Shown piece after piece: positions 57,004 through 64,000 of a DNA stretch of 64,000 bases. This DNA is from Endozoicomonas sp. GU-1 (GTDB taxonomy: Bacteria; Pseudomonadota; Gammaproteobacteria; Pseudomonadales; Endozoicomonadaceae). A model generated the notes under the pieces. The model did not search any database. It was not told the origin of the DNA and saw only the letters and a program-made list of their open reading frames with translations. Where the stretch lies: assembly GCF_027366395.1 (NCBI RefSeq), contig NZ_CP114771.1, positions 1,674,001 to 1,738,000 of the forward strand. Direction: 5' to 3'. The position numbers were made by a program, and so were the translations under genes. Within the stretch, counting starts at the first letter, position 1. Every line of letters starts with the position of its first letter.

Positions 57004-57487
57004 TGGACGAGGTTTCCTGTAATTGGTGTTTACTTAACTTGTGAATCTGCTCTTCAAGGCTTTTCCTGGTCTGTGGTCCAAACAATTTGGTCACCACTTT
57101 ACCTTCCGGCGAAATAATATATGTGGCGGGCAACACCTGGGGAGGAGGCTCGTTCAACACCGTCAGTGGCGACTCCCGAAGCACCGGAAAACGGATATCC
57201 AGGGCTTTTGCCTTCTTGATTAACGCCTCCCCCTGACTGTTGTCAAAATCAACGCCCAGCACCCTGACCTGACCGTCATTGGCCAGCTTATTCAGCTCCG
57301 GAATCTCTTCCCGGCAAGGGTCACACCATTCTGCCCAGAAATTCAACGCGAGCCATTGACCATTTTCGCTGGCAATGGCAACAGGGTTGCCGTTTAAATC
57401 CGCAAAAGTCACTGGCTTGCTACAGGCCACAAGAGCCCCCAACAGTACAAACACCAGAAAGTATTCCAATGTTTTTGTTATCCTCAC
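56996..57487 (-). CDS. TlpA-like thioredoxin-fold lipoprotein
   Basis: GTG 57487 is taken as start because GGAGG lies five bases upstream. It yields a textbook lipoprotein signal (MRITKTLEYFLVFVLLGALV followed by AC), whereas longer starts at 57511 or 57523 would bury it. The thioredoxin fold has the WCDPC active site in FWAEWCDPCREEIPEL and the cis-Pro segment VLPATYIISPEGKV. Such proteins reduce periplasmic disulfides, for example in cytochrome c maturation. It is coupled to acyP. Confidence 0.9.
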   Translation of the reverse strand: MRITKTLEYFLVFVLLGALVACSKPVTFADLNGNPVAIASENGQWLALNFWAEWCDPCREEIPELNKLANDGQVRVLGVDFDNSQGEALIKKAKALDIRFPVLRESPLTVLNEPPPQVLPATYIISPEGKVVTKLFGPQTRKSLEEQIHKLSKHQLQETSSNG

Positions 57488-57554
57488 GAATACCTCCGAA
57501 AAAACATTCATCGGGAAGGACACACTATGTTATGCAACTCCCGTTTAACCCGCT

Positions 57555-57690
57555 CTAGCTGATGCCCATAGCAAGAGCCAGAACCACACTCAGCCGCCGG
57601 GTTCCATAAAGGTCCGGCTTACCGGGCAATCGCAATTCAGTATTAGCCACAGTCAGCACCTGATCAAGTTGACCAAAAGCTGCCAATACC
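57555..57690 (-). pseudogene. purT: C-terminal remnant of purT (GAR transformylase 2)
   Basis: The minus strand encodes LDQVLTVANTELRLPGKPDL, then YGTRRLSVVLALAM and a stop at 57555. This corresponds to the PurT C-terminal pattern D(T/S)xLRLFGKPExxGxRRxGVALA. About 45 codons survive, and the frame is closed by a stop directly upstream. The rest of the gene has gone, so the formate-dependent purine step must be met elsewhere (PurN). Confidence 0.65.
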
Positions 57691-57696
57691 CGCTAT

Positions 57697-58929
57697 TTAG
57701 ACAGTAGCTGATCCAGCGAACAGTTCCAGCGCTTCCAGTCTGGCACTGTTTACTGTCTGCAACCTCTGAATCAGATCAGATAACCAGTTCGGATCATCAG
57801 CGATAAGAATATTCCGGAGCTGCTCATCCTGAGGCATTGGCCAGGGCAACTGCTCACAAAAAGTAAACAGACTGATGTGTCTGAGATCCCTGGCAAGGAG
57901 CCATTCGCCGTCATCGCTCTTGCTGATCAACCCCATGGCCATCAGCCGGGCAGTATGACCCTCCCAATCATCAAGAGAAACCGGAAGATCACGTTTGCGC
58001 AGATCGCTGTAATGCAACCCCCGACCCTGTTCAAACTTTTCCTGCAACTGCTTAAGGATTAATAAAATCGAGATTAACGGGTGCGGCCGCTCACCACCGG
58101 CCTGTTTGCCATAAAGATCCAGGGATCGAACCAGAACCGCACCAAACAGCACCATCAGCCAGCTCAAATACACCCAGAGCAGAAACAGAGGCACAGCGGC
58201 AAAAGCACCGTAAATCAGCTGATAGGTAGGCGACAGAGTAATAAATAAGGTAAAGCCTGCCTTGGCCAGTTCAACCAGAATGGCCACAAAAACCGCACCG
58301 GCCAGCGCATGACGAACCGGCACTTTTCTGTTGGGCACCGCCGTATACAGCAGAGTAAGAACCAATGTACTGAGAACAACCGGCATAAGGCGCAAAAGCC
58401 ACTGTTCTGCGCCCAGTATGGCTGTGGTATGAGAAACCAGTTTGAAGGATGCCAGATAAGAAGTCGTAAGAAACCCGGCACTCAATAGCACAGGCCCCAG
58501 GCTGAGAATGGCCCAGTACAGCAGAAAACCGGTCATGCCACGGCGCACATGCGCCACCTGCCAGATAGTATTCAATGCCTTATCAATGGTTCTCAGCATC
58601 AGAAAGGAAGTGACCAGCAGGAAAGCGATACCAATACTGGTTAATTTTCTTGCCTGTTGGGAAAAATCGTTCAGATAAGATTGAACCATCTCCCCCGTCG
58701 AAGGCACAAAACTGGTAAAGATAAAGTTCTGAATGGTGTCTCCAACATCCTGAAGACTGGGCACCGCAGACAGGATACTGTAGGTGACCGTCATCAGTGG
58801 CACCACGGCGAACAGCGTCGTATAGGTCAGTGCCGCAGCATTTTCAATGCAGCGGTTATCAAGAAAGCGTTTAATAACCGCCGTGAAAAAACTCTGGAAA
58901 GATGACCAGAATTGCAGTACCGGTGCCAT
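57697..58929 (-). CDS. YihY/virulence factor BrkB family inner membrane protein
   Basis: The product has 410 residues with six membrane helices and the family start of ENAAALTYTTLFAVVPLMTV. Further blocks are LNTIWQVAHVRRGMTGFLLY and YGAFAAVPLFLLWVYLSWLM. The C-terminal 130 residues form a soluble domain (GLHYSDLRKRDLPVSLDDWE) seen in the longer members. Once called ribonuclease BN in error; the function remains unclear. GGGAG stands before ATG. Confidence 0.9.
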   Translation of the reverse strand: MAPVLQFWSSFQSFFTAVIKRFLDNRCIENAAALTYTTLFAVVPLMTVTYSILSAVPSLQDVGDTIQNFIFTSFVPSTGEMVQSYLNDFSQQARKLTSIGIAFLLVTSFLMLRTIDKALNTIWQVAHVRRGMTGFLLYWAILSLGPVLLSAGFLTTSYLASFKLVSHTTAILGAEQWLLRLMPVVLSTLVLTLLYTAVPNRKVPVRHALAGAVFVAILVELAKAGFTLFITLSPTYQLIYGAFAAVPLFLLWVYLSWLMVLFGAVLVRSLDLYGKQAGGERPHPLISILLILKQLQEKFEQGRGLHYSDLRKRDLPVSLDDWEGHTARLMAMGLISKSDDGEWLLARDLRHISLFTFCEQLPWPMPQDEQLRNILIADDPNWLSDLIQRLQTVNSARLEALELFAGSATV

Positions 58930-59108
58930 GATGAACTCCCTGTCAAACGAGAGATAAGTGTACCGAATTCAGAGGCTGAAAGAGACAGGTTTACTTCCTG
59001 ACTGTACATCCGACATCTATTACAAATGATTTGCAGAGCATCCATAGAGATTGGTAGGCTTTGCGGAAAATATCTATAGTCCTGTGAAATACACCAGGCA
59101 AGGTCATC

Positions 59109-59456
59109 ATGAGCATTACTATCTTTCACAACCCACGCTGTTCAAAATCCCGTCAAACCCTGAGTATTCTGGAAGAACAGGGAATCAGTCCTGAGGTGGT
59201 GCTGTACCTGGAAAGCCCGCCGGATGCGGATCAGCTGAGAGCCATTCTGGGCAAACTGGGCATCAATGCCCGGGACCTGCTTCGTAAAGGTGAACAGGAG
59301 TTCAAGGATAATAACCTCAAAGATCCATCCCTGACGGAAGAGCAACTGATCAACGTTATGTGCGAGTTTCCCAGATTGATTGAGCGCCCCATTGTGGTCA
59401 ACGGCGAAAAAGCCAGAATTGGCCGCCCTCCTGAGTCTGTGCTTGAGATTCTCTAA
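59109..59456 (+). CDS. arsC: ArsC-family arsenate reductase
   Basis: This is 115 residues of the glutaredoxin-coupled ArsC type. Catalytic Cys11 lies in FHNPRCSKSRQTL. The arginines that bind oxyanion in E. coli ArsC are matched in EFPRLIERPIVVN and KARIGRPPESV. It is not in an ars operon; an arsC-like gene near hda and DUF2069 is a conserved gammaproteobacterial setting, so a general role is possible. Confidence 0.9.
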   Translation: MSITIFHNPRCSKSRQTLSILEEQGISPEVVLYLESPPDADQLRAILGKLGINARDLLRKGEQEFKDNNLKDPSLTEEQLINVMCEFPRLIERPIVVNGEKARIGRPPESVLEIL

Positions 59457-59503
59457 GAGATAGCCAAAAGAATAACAGTTATACTTGGCGACAGGACACC
59501 GGC

Positions 59504-59821
59504 ATGTTCATAGCGGTTTATGAATTTGAGATCAAACAAGGTAATGAGACTGAGTTTCGCAAAGCATGGCTGGAAGTGACAAAAGTCATCTACCAGAAAT
59601 GTGGCAGCTTTGGCTCAAGACTGCACACTTCAGATAACCCAAACATTATGGTCGGTTATGCTCAATGGCCAGATCGCCAACAATGGGAAAAGGATCATGA
59701 TCTGACCGATGCTCTATACCTTGAGGCTCGCCAGAGAATGAAAGATTGTCTTGTTCAATTAAAGATCGTATACCAGCTGGAAGTAAGCGACGACTATTTG
59801 CAGACATCTTCAGCAGCATAA
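59504..59821 (+). CDS. ABM-superfamily (dimeric alpha/beta barrel) protein
   Basis: This is a 105-residue protein with the ferredoxin-like pattern MFIAVYEFEIKQGNETEFRK and MVGYAQWPDRQQWEKD of antibiotic-biosynthesis-monooxygenase-like proteins. Members are small oxygenases, heme degraders or stress proteins; no cofactor site is evident. AGGA precedes ATG. It lies 47 bp after arsC and may be cotranscribed. Confidence 0.7.
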   Translation: MFIAVYEFEIKQGNETEFRKAWLEVTKVIYQKCGSFGSRLHTSDNPNIMVGYAQWPDRQQWEKDHDLTDALYLEARQRMKDCLVQLKIVYQLEVSDDYLQTSSAA

Positions 59822-59856
59822 GCTTGATCACTTTCCCATCAGCCCCTTAATCCGAG

Positions 59857-60225
59857 ATGTATATGCAGCAAAAAGCCAACCAAATCTACCAAGTCTGCCT
59901 TGCCCTCTATGCTGGCCTGATTCTCTCTCTACTGGCAGAAACCTGGTGGTTGAATCCGCCACCGGGTTCGATCTTTGGTATCTCCGCCCTGCAGATACTG
60001 CCACTGCTTTTGCCACTTCCCGGCCTTCTGAAGCGCGGCCTGAGAGCAGCCTCCTGGCTCTGTTTTATCCTTTGCTTTTATTTTATCAGCGGCGTTCTTG
60101 AAGCATGGTTCAGGCCGGAACAACCCCAGGGCTGGCTGATCACCGGATTCAGCGTACTGTTATTTATTACTTCCATGATGTTTGTGCGCTGGCAGGCTCA
60201 GGCGAACAGGTTATTGGAGAGTTAG
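59857..60225 (+). CDS. DUF2069 family membrane protein
   Basis: The product has 122 residues with four predicted helices (YQVCLALYAGLILSLLAETW, ISALQILPLLLPLPGLL, AASWLCFILCFYFISGVLEA and LITGFSVLLFITSMMFVRW). This order and length match DUF2069, usually coded near arsC, wrbA and hda. Function unknown. Its last 15 bases overlap the end of the convergent DUF748 gene. Confidence 0.85.
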   Translation: MYMQQKANQIYQVCLALYAGLILSLLAETWWLNPPPGSIFGISALQILPLLLPLPGLLKRGLRAASWLCFILCFYFISGVLEAWFRPEQPQGWLITGFSVLLFITSMMFVRWQAQANRLLES

Positions 60226-62241
60226 TATCGACACCGGCTCCCTCCCTTTTCGGTCCGGGCCTGATGATAACTGCAACTCAATATGCCCGGACGCCGTGCC
60301 AGTTTCACTTTTCAGATAGTCGTATCTGGCCTTTTGCAAGCGCTCCAGTTGACCAGGCGTCTTTGGCCAGTTTTTCAACAACCAGCGTTCGGCTTCCTGA
60401 ACCCTCTGCCCGGGTGATTGTTCACCCACTTCAGGGATTTTCTGGTGACGTCGGGTAGCCAGATACATTTGCTCCACAAGCGATGCCCGCACCCCGGGTG
60501 GAATAGCGATCACCTCAGCAGGCTCCACTGAACTGGTTGCGGCGTACAGTTCCAGCAATGCCTTTTCCAGTTCATAAAGTGAGAGCTCTGGCCAATCTCT
60601 GGATTCAGAAACACCCACATTAATCAACACATTCAACTCTGGCCTCTCGATAAGCGCTTTCTTAAGGTTTACCAGGTTCTTTTGTGATCGCTGTGTTAAT
60701 TTCGCTTTACCCGCTTCATGGTAAAGCACAGGTTCAAGTGCATGACCTGTGGTATGGGAAAGGTAGTCGAACGGAGCTTGGACAATGGCCATAACACGTT
60801 GCTCAACCGCCCGATAGATACGCTGTGATAATCTCGATTTTCCGGGCTCAAGGGAAAACGGGATAGCCGCTCTACCTGATGAATCCGTTATCAGGGCTTT
60901 TAATAAATGGATGGATGAAACCGGCAAGCTGTTTGCGATCTTTTTTGCCTGCAAGTCAGAAATATCAAGCTGCCCCGTATGTATTTGACTGTTATAACTC
61001 AAGTCAAATTGGCTACCCTGCATATCATAACCAGCAACAGCCGAATACTTTTTTAAAGGACCTGCAAGACGAGCATCGTTGAGCTGAAACGCAAAATCAT
61101 TATCAGAGCCGGATAATCGACCACTCAACTGCAAATCCCCAATATTGGCCAGTGCAGCACTGAACTGATAGGTTCGGGAATTTTTTTCTTTCCCCGAAAT
61201 ACCATCGGCAACCAGCCTTCCATTTACGTTTTCAAATAGCCAAGGTGAATGGCCGTTTGCCAGTTCAAGACGACTGTCGTTAATAGCAAGCGGAGTAATG
61301 CCAGCAGGTAAGGTTGGCATTAACTGAACGGAAAATTCTCCTGCCAGTGTTTCTGGCACTCTCAGATCAAGACCTGAAATAGCCAGCTCTGCCGTAGATT
61401 GTGCAGGATCATTGCCATGAAATTGCAGGTTATTCAGATGCCACTGCTGCCATTGGGCAGATAGTCCCGACCACAAGAGCTGCCCACTGTGCCCTTCTGC
61501 ATCGCCCTTCAGGATCAGGCCGCCCGGCTTATCCCAGGACAGTGATAATGTGGCACTCACTGACCCGGAAAAACGGTCATTGGCAGACAGCTCATTATTC
61601 TGCGTCGCCAATACATTAAAAGGCACTGCGTTAACCAGCGCGGACAAAGGCAGTTCGACCAGCCTCACTTCACCATCCAGCAAGCCTTTACTGACCTCAT
61701 AAACGCCTGAGAAGCTCCAGCTCTCACCATCACGACTGTCTGAATAAATCCTGATTCTGCCTTCCTCTTCTTTCACCAGCGTCAGCTGGTCAAAAGAGAG
61801 TGGCTGATCTATTCCGCTGACGGAAAGGCGGCCACGATTGATGGACAGCCTTTGAAAGAGCGTCGGCAGAGGCAAGGCAATCAACTCCGGATCAATAGCG
61901 ATGCTGACATCATCCAGTTCAACCCCACTTAACGATTCAACATCCTCACCAAACCACGCCCCCCACCAATGGCGATAGTTCAACACGACACTGACCTTCT
62001 GAGCAGTAAACTGAATCCCTTGCTCTTCCACCCGAATATCACTGCCAGTCAATCGACGCTGCCATGGATCAAAAGTAATGTCTTTACCAGACAGGCGTTG
62101 CCCTGTCTGTTGATAAAAGCTGTTCAAAACCCGATCAGAAACCTGGGCAAACCACCACCACCCAGAAATAGAAAGCCCCCCCAGAAAAAGCAGCCCCAAA
62201 AGCCCCACAAACTGAAAACCACCAACCTGTCTCAACCACAT
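60211..62241 (-). CDS. DUF748/AsmA-like envelope protein
   Basis: Start ATG 62241 has GGAG seven bases upstream and gives an N-terminal signal anchor (FVGLLGLLFLGGLSISGWWW). The roughly 640-residue periplasmic part is built of beta strands with AsmA-like traits: ITFDPWQRRLTGSDIRVEEQ, LDVSIAIDP-like strands and long LxLSGRLSGS segments. The C-terminal 150 residues form a helical OmpA-like section (LINVGVSESRDWPELSLYEL). DUF748/AsmA proteins are thought to move or sense lipids across the envelope; that is family-level inference. The length is 676 residues. Confidence 0.75.
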   Translation of the reverse strand: MWLRQVGGFQFVGLLGLLFLGGLSISGWWWFAQVSDRVLNSFYQQTGQRLSGKDITFDPWQRRLTGSDIRVEEQGIQFTAQKVSVVLNYRHWWGAWFGEDVESLSGVELDDVSIAIDPELIALPLPTLFQRLSINRGRLSVSGIDQPLSFDQLTLVKEEEGRIRIYSDSRDGESWSFSGVYEVSKGLLDGEVRLVELPLSALVNAVPFNVLATQNNELSANDRFSGSVSATLSLSWDKPGGLILKGDAEGHSGQLLWSGLSAQWQQWHLNNLQFHGNDPAQSTAELAISGLDLRVPETLAGEFSVQLMPTLPAGITPLAINDSRLELANGHSPWLFENVNGRLVADGISGKEKNSRTYQFSAALANIGDLQLSGRLSGSDNDFAFQLNDARLAGPLKKYSAVAGYDMQGSQFDLSYNSQIHTGQLDISDLQAKKIANSLPVSSIHLLKALITDSSGRAAIPFSLEPGKSRLSQRIYRAVEQRVMAIVQAPFDYLSHTTGHALEPVLYHEAGKAKLTQRSQKNLVNLKKALIERPELNVLINVGVSESRDWPELSLYELEKALLELYAATSSVEPAEVIAIPPGVRASLVEQMYLATRRHQKIPEVGEQSPGQRVQEAERWLLKNWPKTPGQLERLQKARYDYLKSETGTASGHIELQLSSGPDRKGREPVSILTLQ

Positions 62242-62338
62242 AGGCCAGCTCCAAACCTGATAACCACTCCTTAACCCTAAAAATTCCGCAACAACCAACC
62301 CCCAAGGTTTTCACCACACCTGATGCGGAATTTTATGG

Positions 62339-63055
62339 TCACCAGCTCATGACTTCCTTAACAAAGGGAATGGTGAGCTTGCGCTTGGCGCGCAGAGAGG
62401 CACTGTCCAGTTTATGCAACAAGGTAAACAGGTTGCCCATATCCCGGGAACCACGGTGAATAATAAAGCGGGCAACGTCATCACTCAGGTCAAAGCCACG
62501 GTAATGGGCCCGAAGTTTGAGCGCTGCGACTTTGTCCCGATCATCCAGTGGGTGCACCTGAAATACCAAGCCCCAGCCAAGGCGGGAGACCAGGTCCTGA
62601 AGTTGAATCCCCAGCGCCCTGGGAGGATTGTCCGCCGCCACCAGAAACCGGGTTCTGGAGTCCCGGAGGCGGTTAAACAGATCAAACAGCGCTTCTTCCC
62701 ACTCATCGATACCGGCAACCTCACCAATATCGTCAAGGCACACCAGCTGCAGCCGCTCGATACCTTCCAGAAGCTTTGGCGAGTAATAAACCAGCTCTTT
62801 CATGGGCAGATAAATACTTCGCCCGCTGCGCCGGTCCACCTGATGACAGGCCGCCTGAAGCAGATGGCTGCAGCCAACCCCTTTGGGGCCGTAGAGGAAA
62901 ATAAACTGCTCGGATTCGATGCCGGGAACCGATCTATCCATATCCAGAAGATTGACCAGCGTCTCATTTCGCCCACTGTAGAAGTTGGCGAACGTGGCAT
63001 CGTCTCTTAACTGGACACTGAGCGGTAGCTGCACAGGCAAACTCATAATGGACAT
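62339..63055 (-). CDS. hda: DnaA regulatory inactivator Hda
   Basis: Hda is an AAA+ protein that, with the DNA-loaded clamp, triggers ATP hydrolysis by DnaA and prevents re-initiation. The clamp-binding motif lies at the N-terminus (VQLPLSVQL, QL-x-LP type). Walker A is YGPKGVGCSHLLQAA, where Cys-Ser replaces the usual Lys-Ser/Thr, and Walker B is LVCLDDIGEVAG. The arginine finger region is LVSRLGWGL. It has 238 residues. ATG 63055 follows a TTG; a further ATG three codons in is possible. Confidence 0.93.
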   Translation of the reverse strand: MSIMSLPVQLPLSVQLRDDATFANFYSGRNETLVNLLDMDRSVPGIESEQFIFLYGPKGVGCSHLLQAACHQVDRRSGRSIYLPMKELVYYSPKLLEGIERLQLVCLDDIGEVAGIDEWEEALFDLFNRLRDSRTRFLVAADNPPRALGIQLQDLVSRLGWGLVFQVHPLDDRDKVAALKLRAHYRGFDLSDDVARFIIHRGSRDMGNLFTLLHKLDSASLRAKRKLTIPFVKEVMSW

Positions 63056-63058
63056 CAA

Positions 63059-63416
63059 ATCCGTAAAGGTAGTGTGATACTGACAACAGAAACTGCAACA
63101 TTACAAAAGACAGTAACACAATAAAACCGTTCAATTATCAACCGGTATTGACTGATATCAATAGACCGGTCAATAAATCGTCTTCAGCCCTGCTTTGCAA
63201 CCGTTATGACACTATATGGGCTGTTTGTTAACAGAGAAAGAGTATGACAAAAACAGGACAACAAAAGTGTATCAGTCTTTCTCTTCGGCTGCTCCGGCAT
63301 GGCAAAGATTGCTGGCCTTGTCGTTTCTATGCAGGTGGTGCAAGAGTACCATAATTATCTCGGCCTTGGGCAGGGCTATAAGCAAGTAGTAACTTCAAAG
63401 GCGATGGTTATATACG
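63059..63416. other. Gene-free spacer with a dyad
   Basis: No supported frame is seen. ACCGGTATTGA and TCAATAGACCGGT (about 63138-63173) form an imperfect dyad that could be an operator or weak terminator between the ankyrin-type gene and hda. Confidence 0.4.
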
Positions 63417-64000
63417 CTACCCCCAGAATTCTTCATGAAACCAATCCACCGAATCAACCGGAGGTAGACTGCCCCATGCCAAAGCCCCATCTTCACGATC
63501 TTCAGTTTCATATTCAGATCTGTAAAAGGCCCGGAGTTCTTCCTCGTTATCCACAAGAATGGGTAATTGAATCTGAGCGCAATAGTTTTTCAAATTTGCC
63601 GACAGGGGAAGCTGATCAAAACCTCTATCTAACATCTGTCGTTGAATGACTCGACAACACTGGCTTTTCAGAGAAAAAAAAGTTTCTGGTAGTTCAGGCG
63701 ATAAAAGATCCCCATACCTTTCTTTTAATAAGGTTAATACCGTCTTGTAGTGCGAAACATCAACGCCTCGCAATGAACAATACTTATCGATATCCTTAAA
63801 CGATAAAAAGTTCTTCGGCATTTTTTCGTACAAATACCTGAGTAAGGACTCATTCCCATACACAGCTGCAAACAAAAAAACCAGCCCTTCGTTTTGACAG
63901 GTCGCTTTTTCCCAGCCTTCACCCAGCAAAATTTGAAGATACTGCAAGCTCCCATTCTTGATGGCTATTATCAGCGGAAACCAGGCATTCATGTCGCATT
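63417..64000 (-). CDS. Ankyrin-type protein, 5' end outside the window
   Basis: The visible 191 residues from ATG 63992 start MNAWFPLIIAIKNGSLQYLQ followed by ILLGEG, an ankyrin repeat; a second is FLFAAVYGNESLLRYLYEKM. The frame is open to the window edge, and the codon before this ATG encodes the Asp that usually begins a repeat, so the true start is probably further right. The rest (SLRGVDVSHYKTVLTLLKER and an acidic C-terminus ending in WFHEEFWG) has no recognised domain. Its context and style resemble the other eukaryote-like genes in the window. Confidence 0.6.
   Translation of the reverse strand, partial: CDMNAWFPLIIAIKNGSLQYLQILLGEGWEKATCQNEGLVFLFAAVYGNESLLRYLYEKMPKNFLSFKDIDKYCSLRGVDVSHYKTVLTLLKERYGDLLSPELPETFFSLKSQCCRVIQRQMLDRGFDQLPLSANLKNYCAQIQLPILVDNEEELRAFYRSEYETEDREDGALAWGSLPPVDSVDWFHEEFWG

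Noticed and set aside
63299-63649. 116-codon plus-strand frame near the right edge
   Set aside because: It is mostly antisense to the ankyrin-type gene, with no ribosome site and no family match.

Overview
The window reads as a chromosome segment of a gammaproteobacterium. Gene order is typical of Pseudomonadales/Oceanospirillales relatives: tolQRAB-pal-cpoB-queE-queC-tRNA-Lys-nadA, dapA-bamC, aspS-yebC, ruvCAB and hda. Between these housekeeping blocks lie genes for eukaryote-like proteins (F-box plus WD40, ankyrin, RAP domain, IRG-like GTPase), a type III secretion chaperone with its probable substrate, group II introns and a MITE. This mix points to a host-associated marine symbiont such as Endozoicomonas. 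That genus assignment is inference; no rRNA or phylogenetic marker was compared.

Layout. 0-2.7 kb: a frameshifted Asp/Glu racemase, then a small accessory island with a broken HTH antitoxin, a DUF6155 gene and a relB-yafQ module whose toxin gene is split by a 208-bp MITE. 2.75-3.96 kb: nine tandem tRNA genes (five Asp-GTC, four Val-TAC) behind a stringent-type promoter. 4.2-7.2 kb: rdgC, an IRG-like GTPase and cnoX. 7.2-8.0 kb: a gene-free stretch with clustered DnaA boxes and an AT-rich 13-mer. 8-15.1 kb: purC, bamC-dapA, bcp, perM, a tusA-like gene and bepA. 15.2-22.3 kb is accessory: an F-box/WD40 protein, a roughly 578-codon gene of unknown function interrupted antisense by a 1.9-kb group II intron, and an ankyrin protein. 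22.3-30.2 kb: the tol-pal/queuosine/nadA block, with tolB and queE each carrying a +1 frameshift in a G run. 30.4-37.8 kb: a hybrid histidine kinase and a 1301-residue protein with kinase-like motifs. 37.9-46.9 kb: ruvBAC and yebC-aspS, normally contiguous, are separated by a 4-kb island with a transposase remnant, a RAP-domain repeat protein ending in a nuclear-localisation-like basic tail, and a probable group II intron remnant. 47-51.3 kb: fmdB, a type III chaperone/substrate pair and an OprD-type porin. 51.6-64 kb: an HU-like protein, a membrane-anchored cold-shock-domain protein, slyX, HIT, proS, a lytic transglycosylase, acyP, a TlpA-like lipoprotein, a purT remnant, yihY, arsC, small conserved genes, a DUF748 protein, hda and a partial ankyrin-type gene.

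How the genes work together. The Tol-Pal, BamC, BepA and OprD genes serve the outer membrane. RuvABC and RdgC act in recombination. QueC/QueE make the queuosine precursor and NadA makes NAD. The accessory genes look like a host-interaction set: a type III chaperone is present, and several large proteins carry domains otherwise common in eukaryotes. Four genes (racemase, queE, tolB, type III substrate) share the same defect, one extra G in a G run. This looks more like consensus error than four independent mutations, but raw reads are needed to decide.
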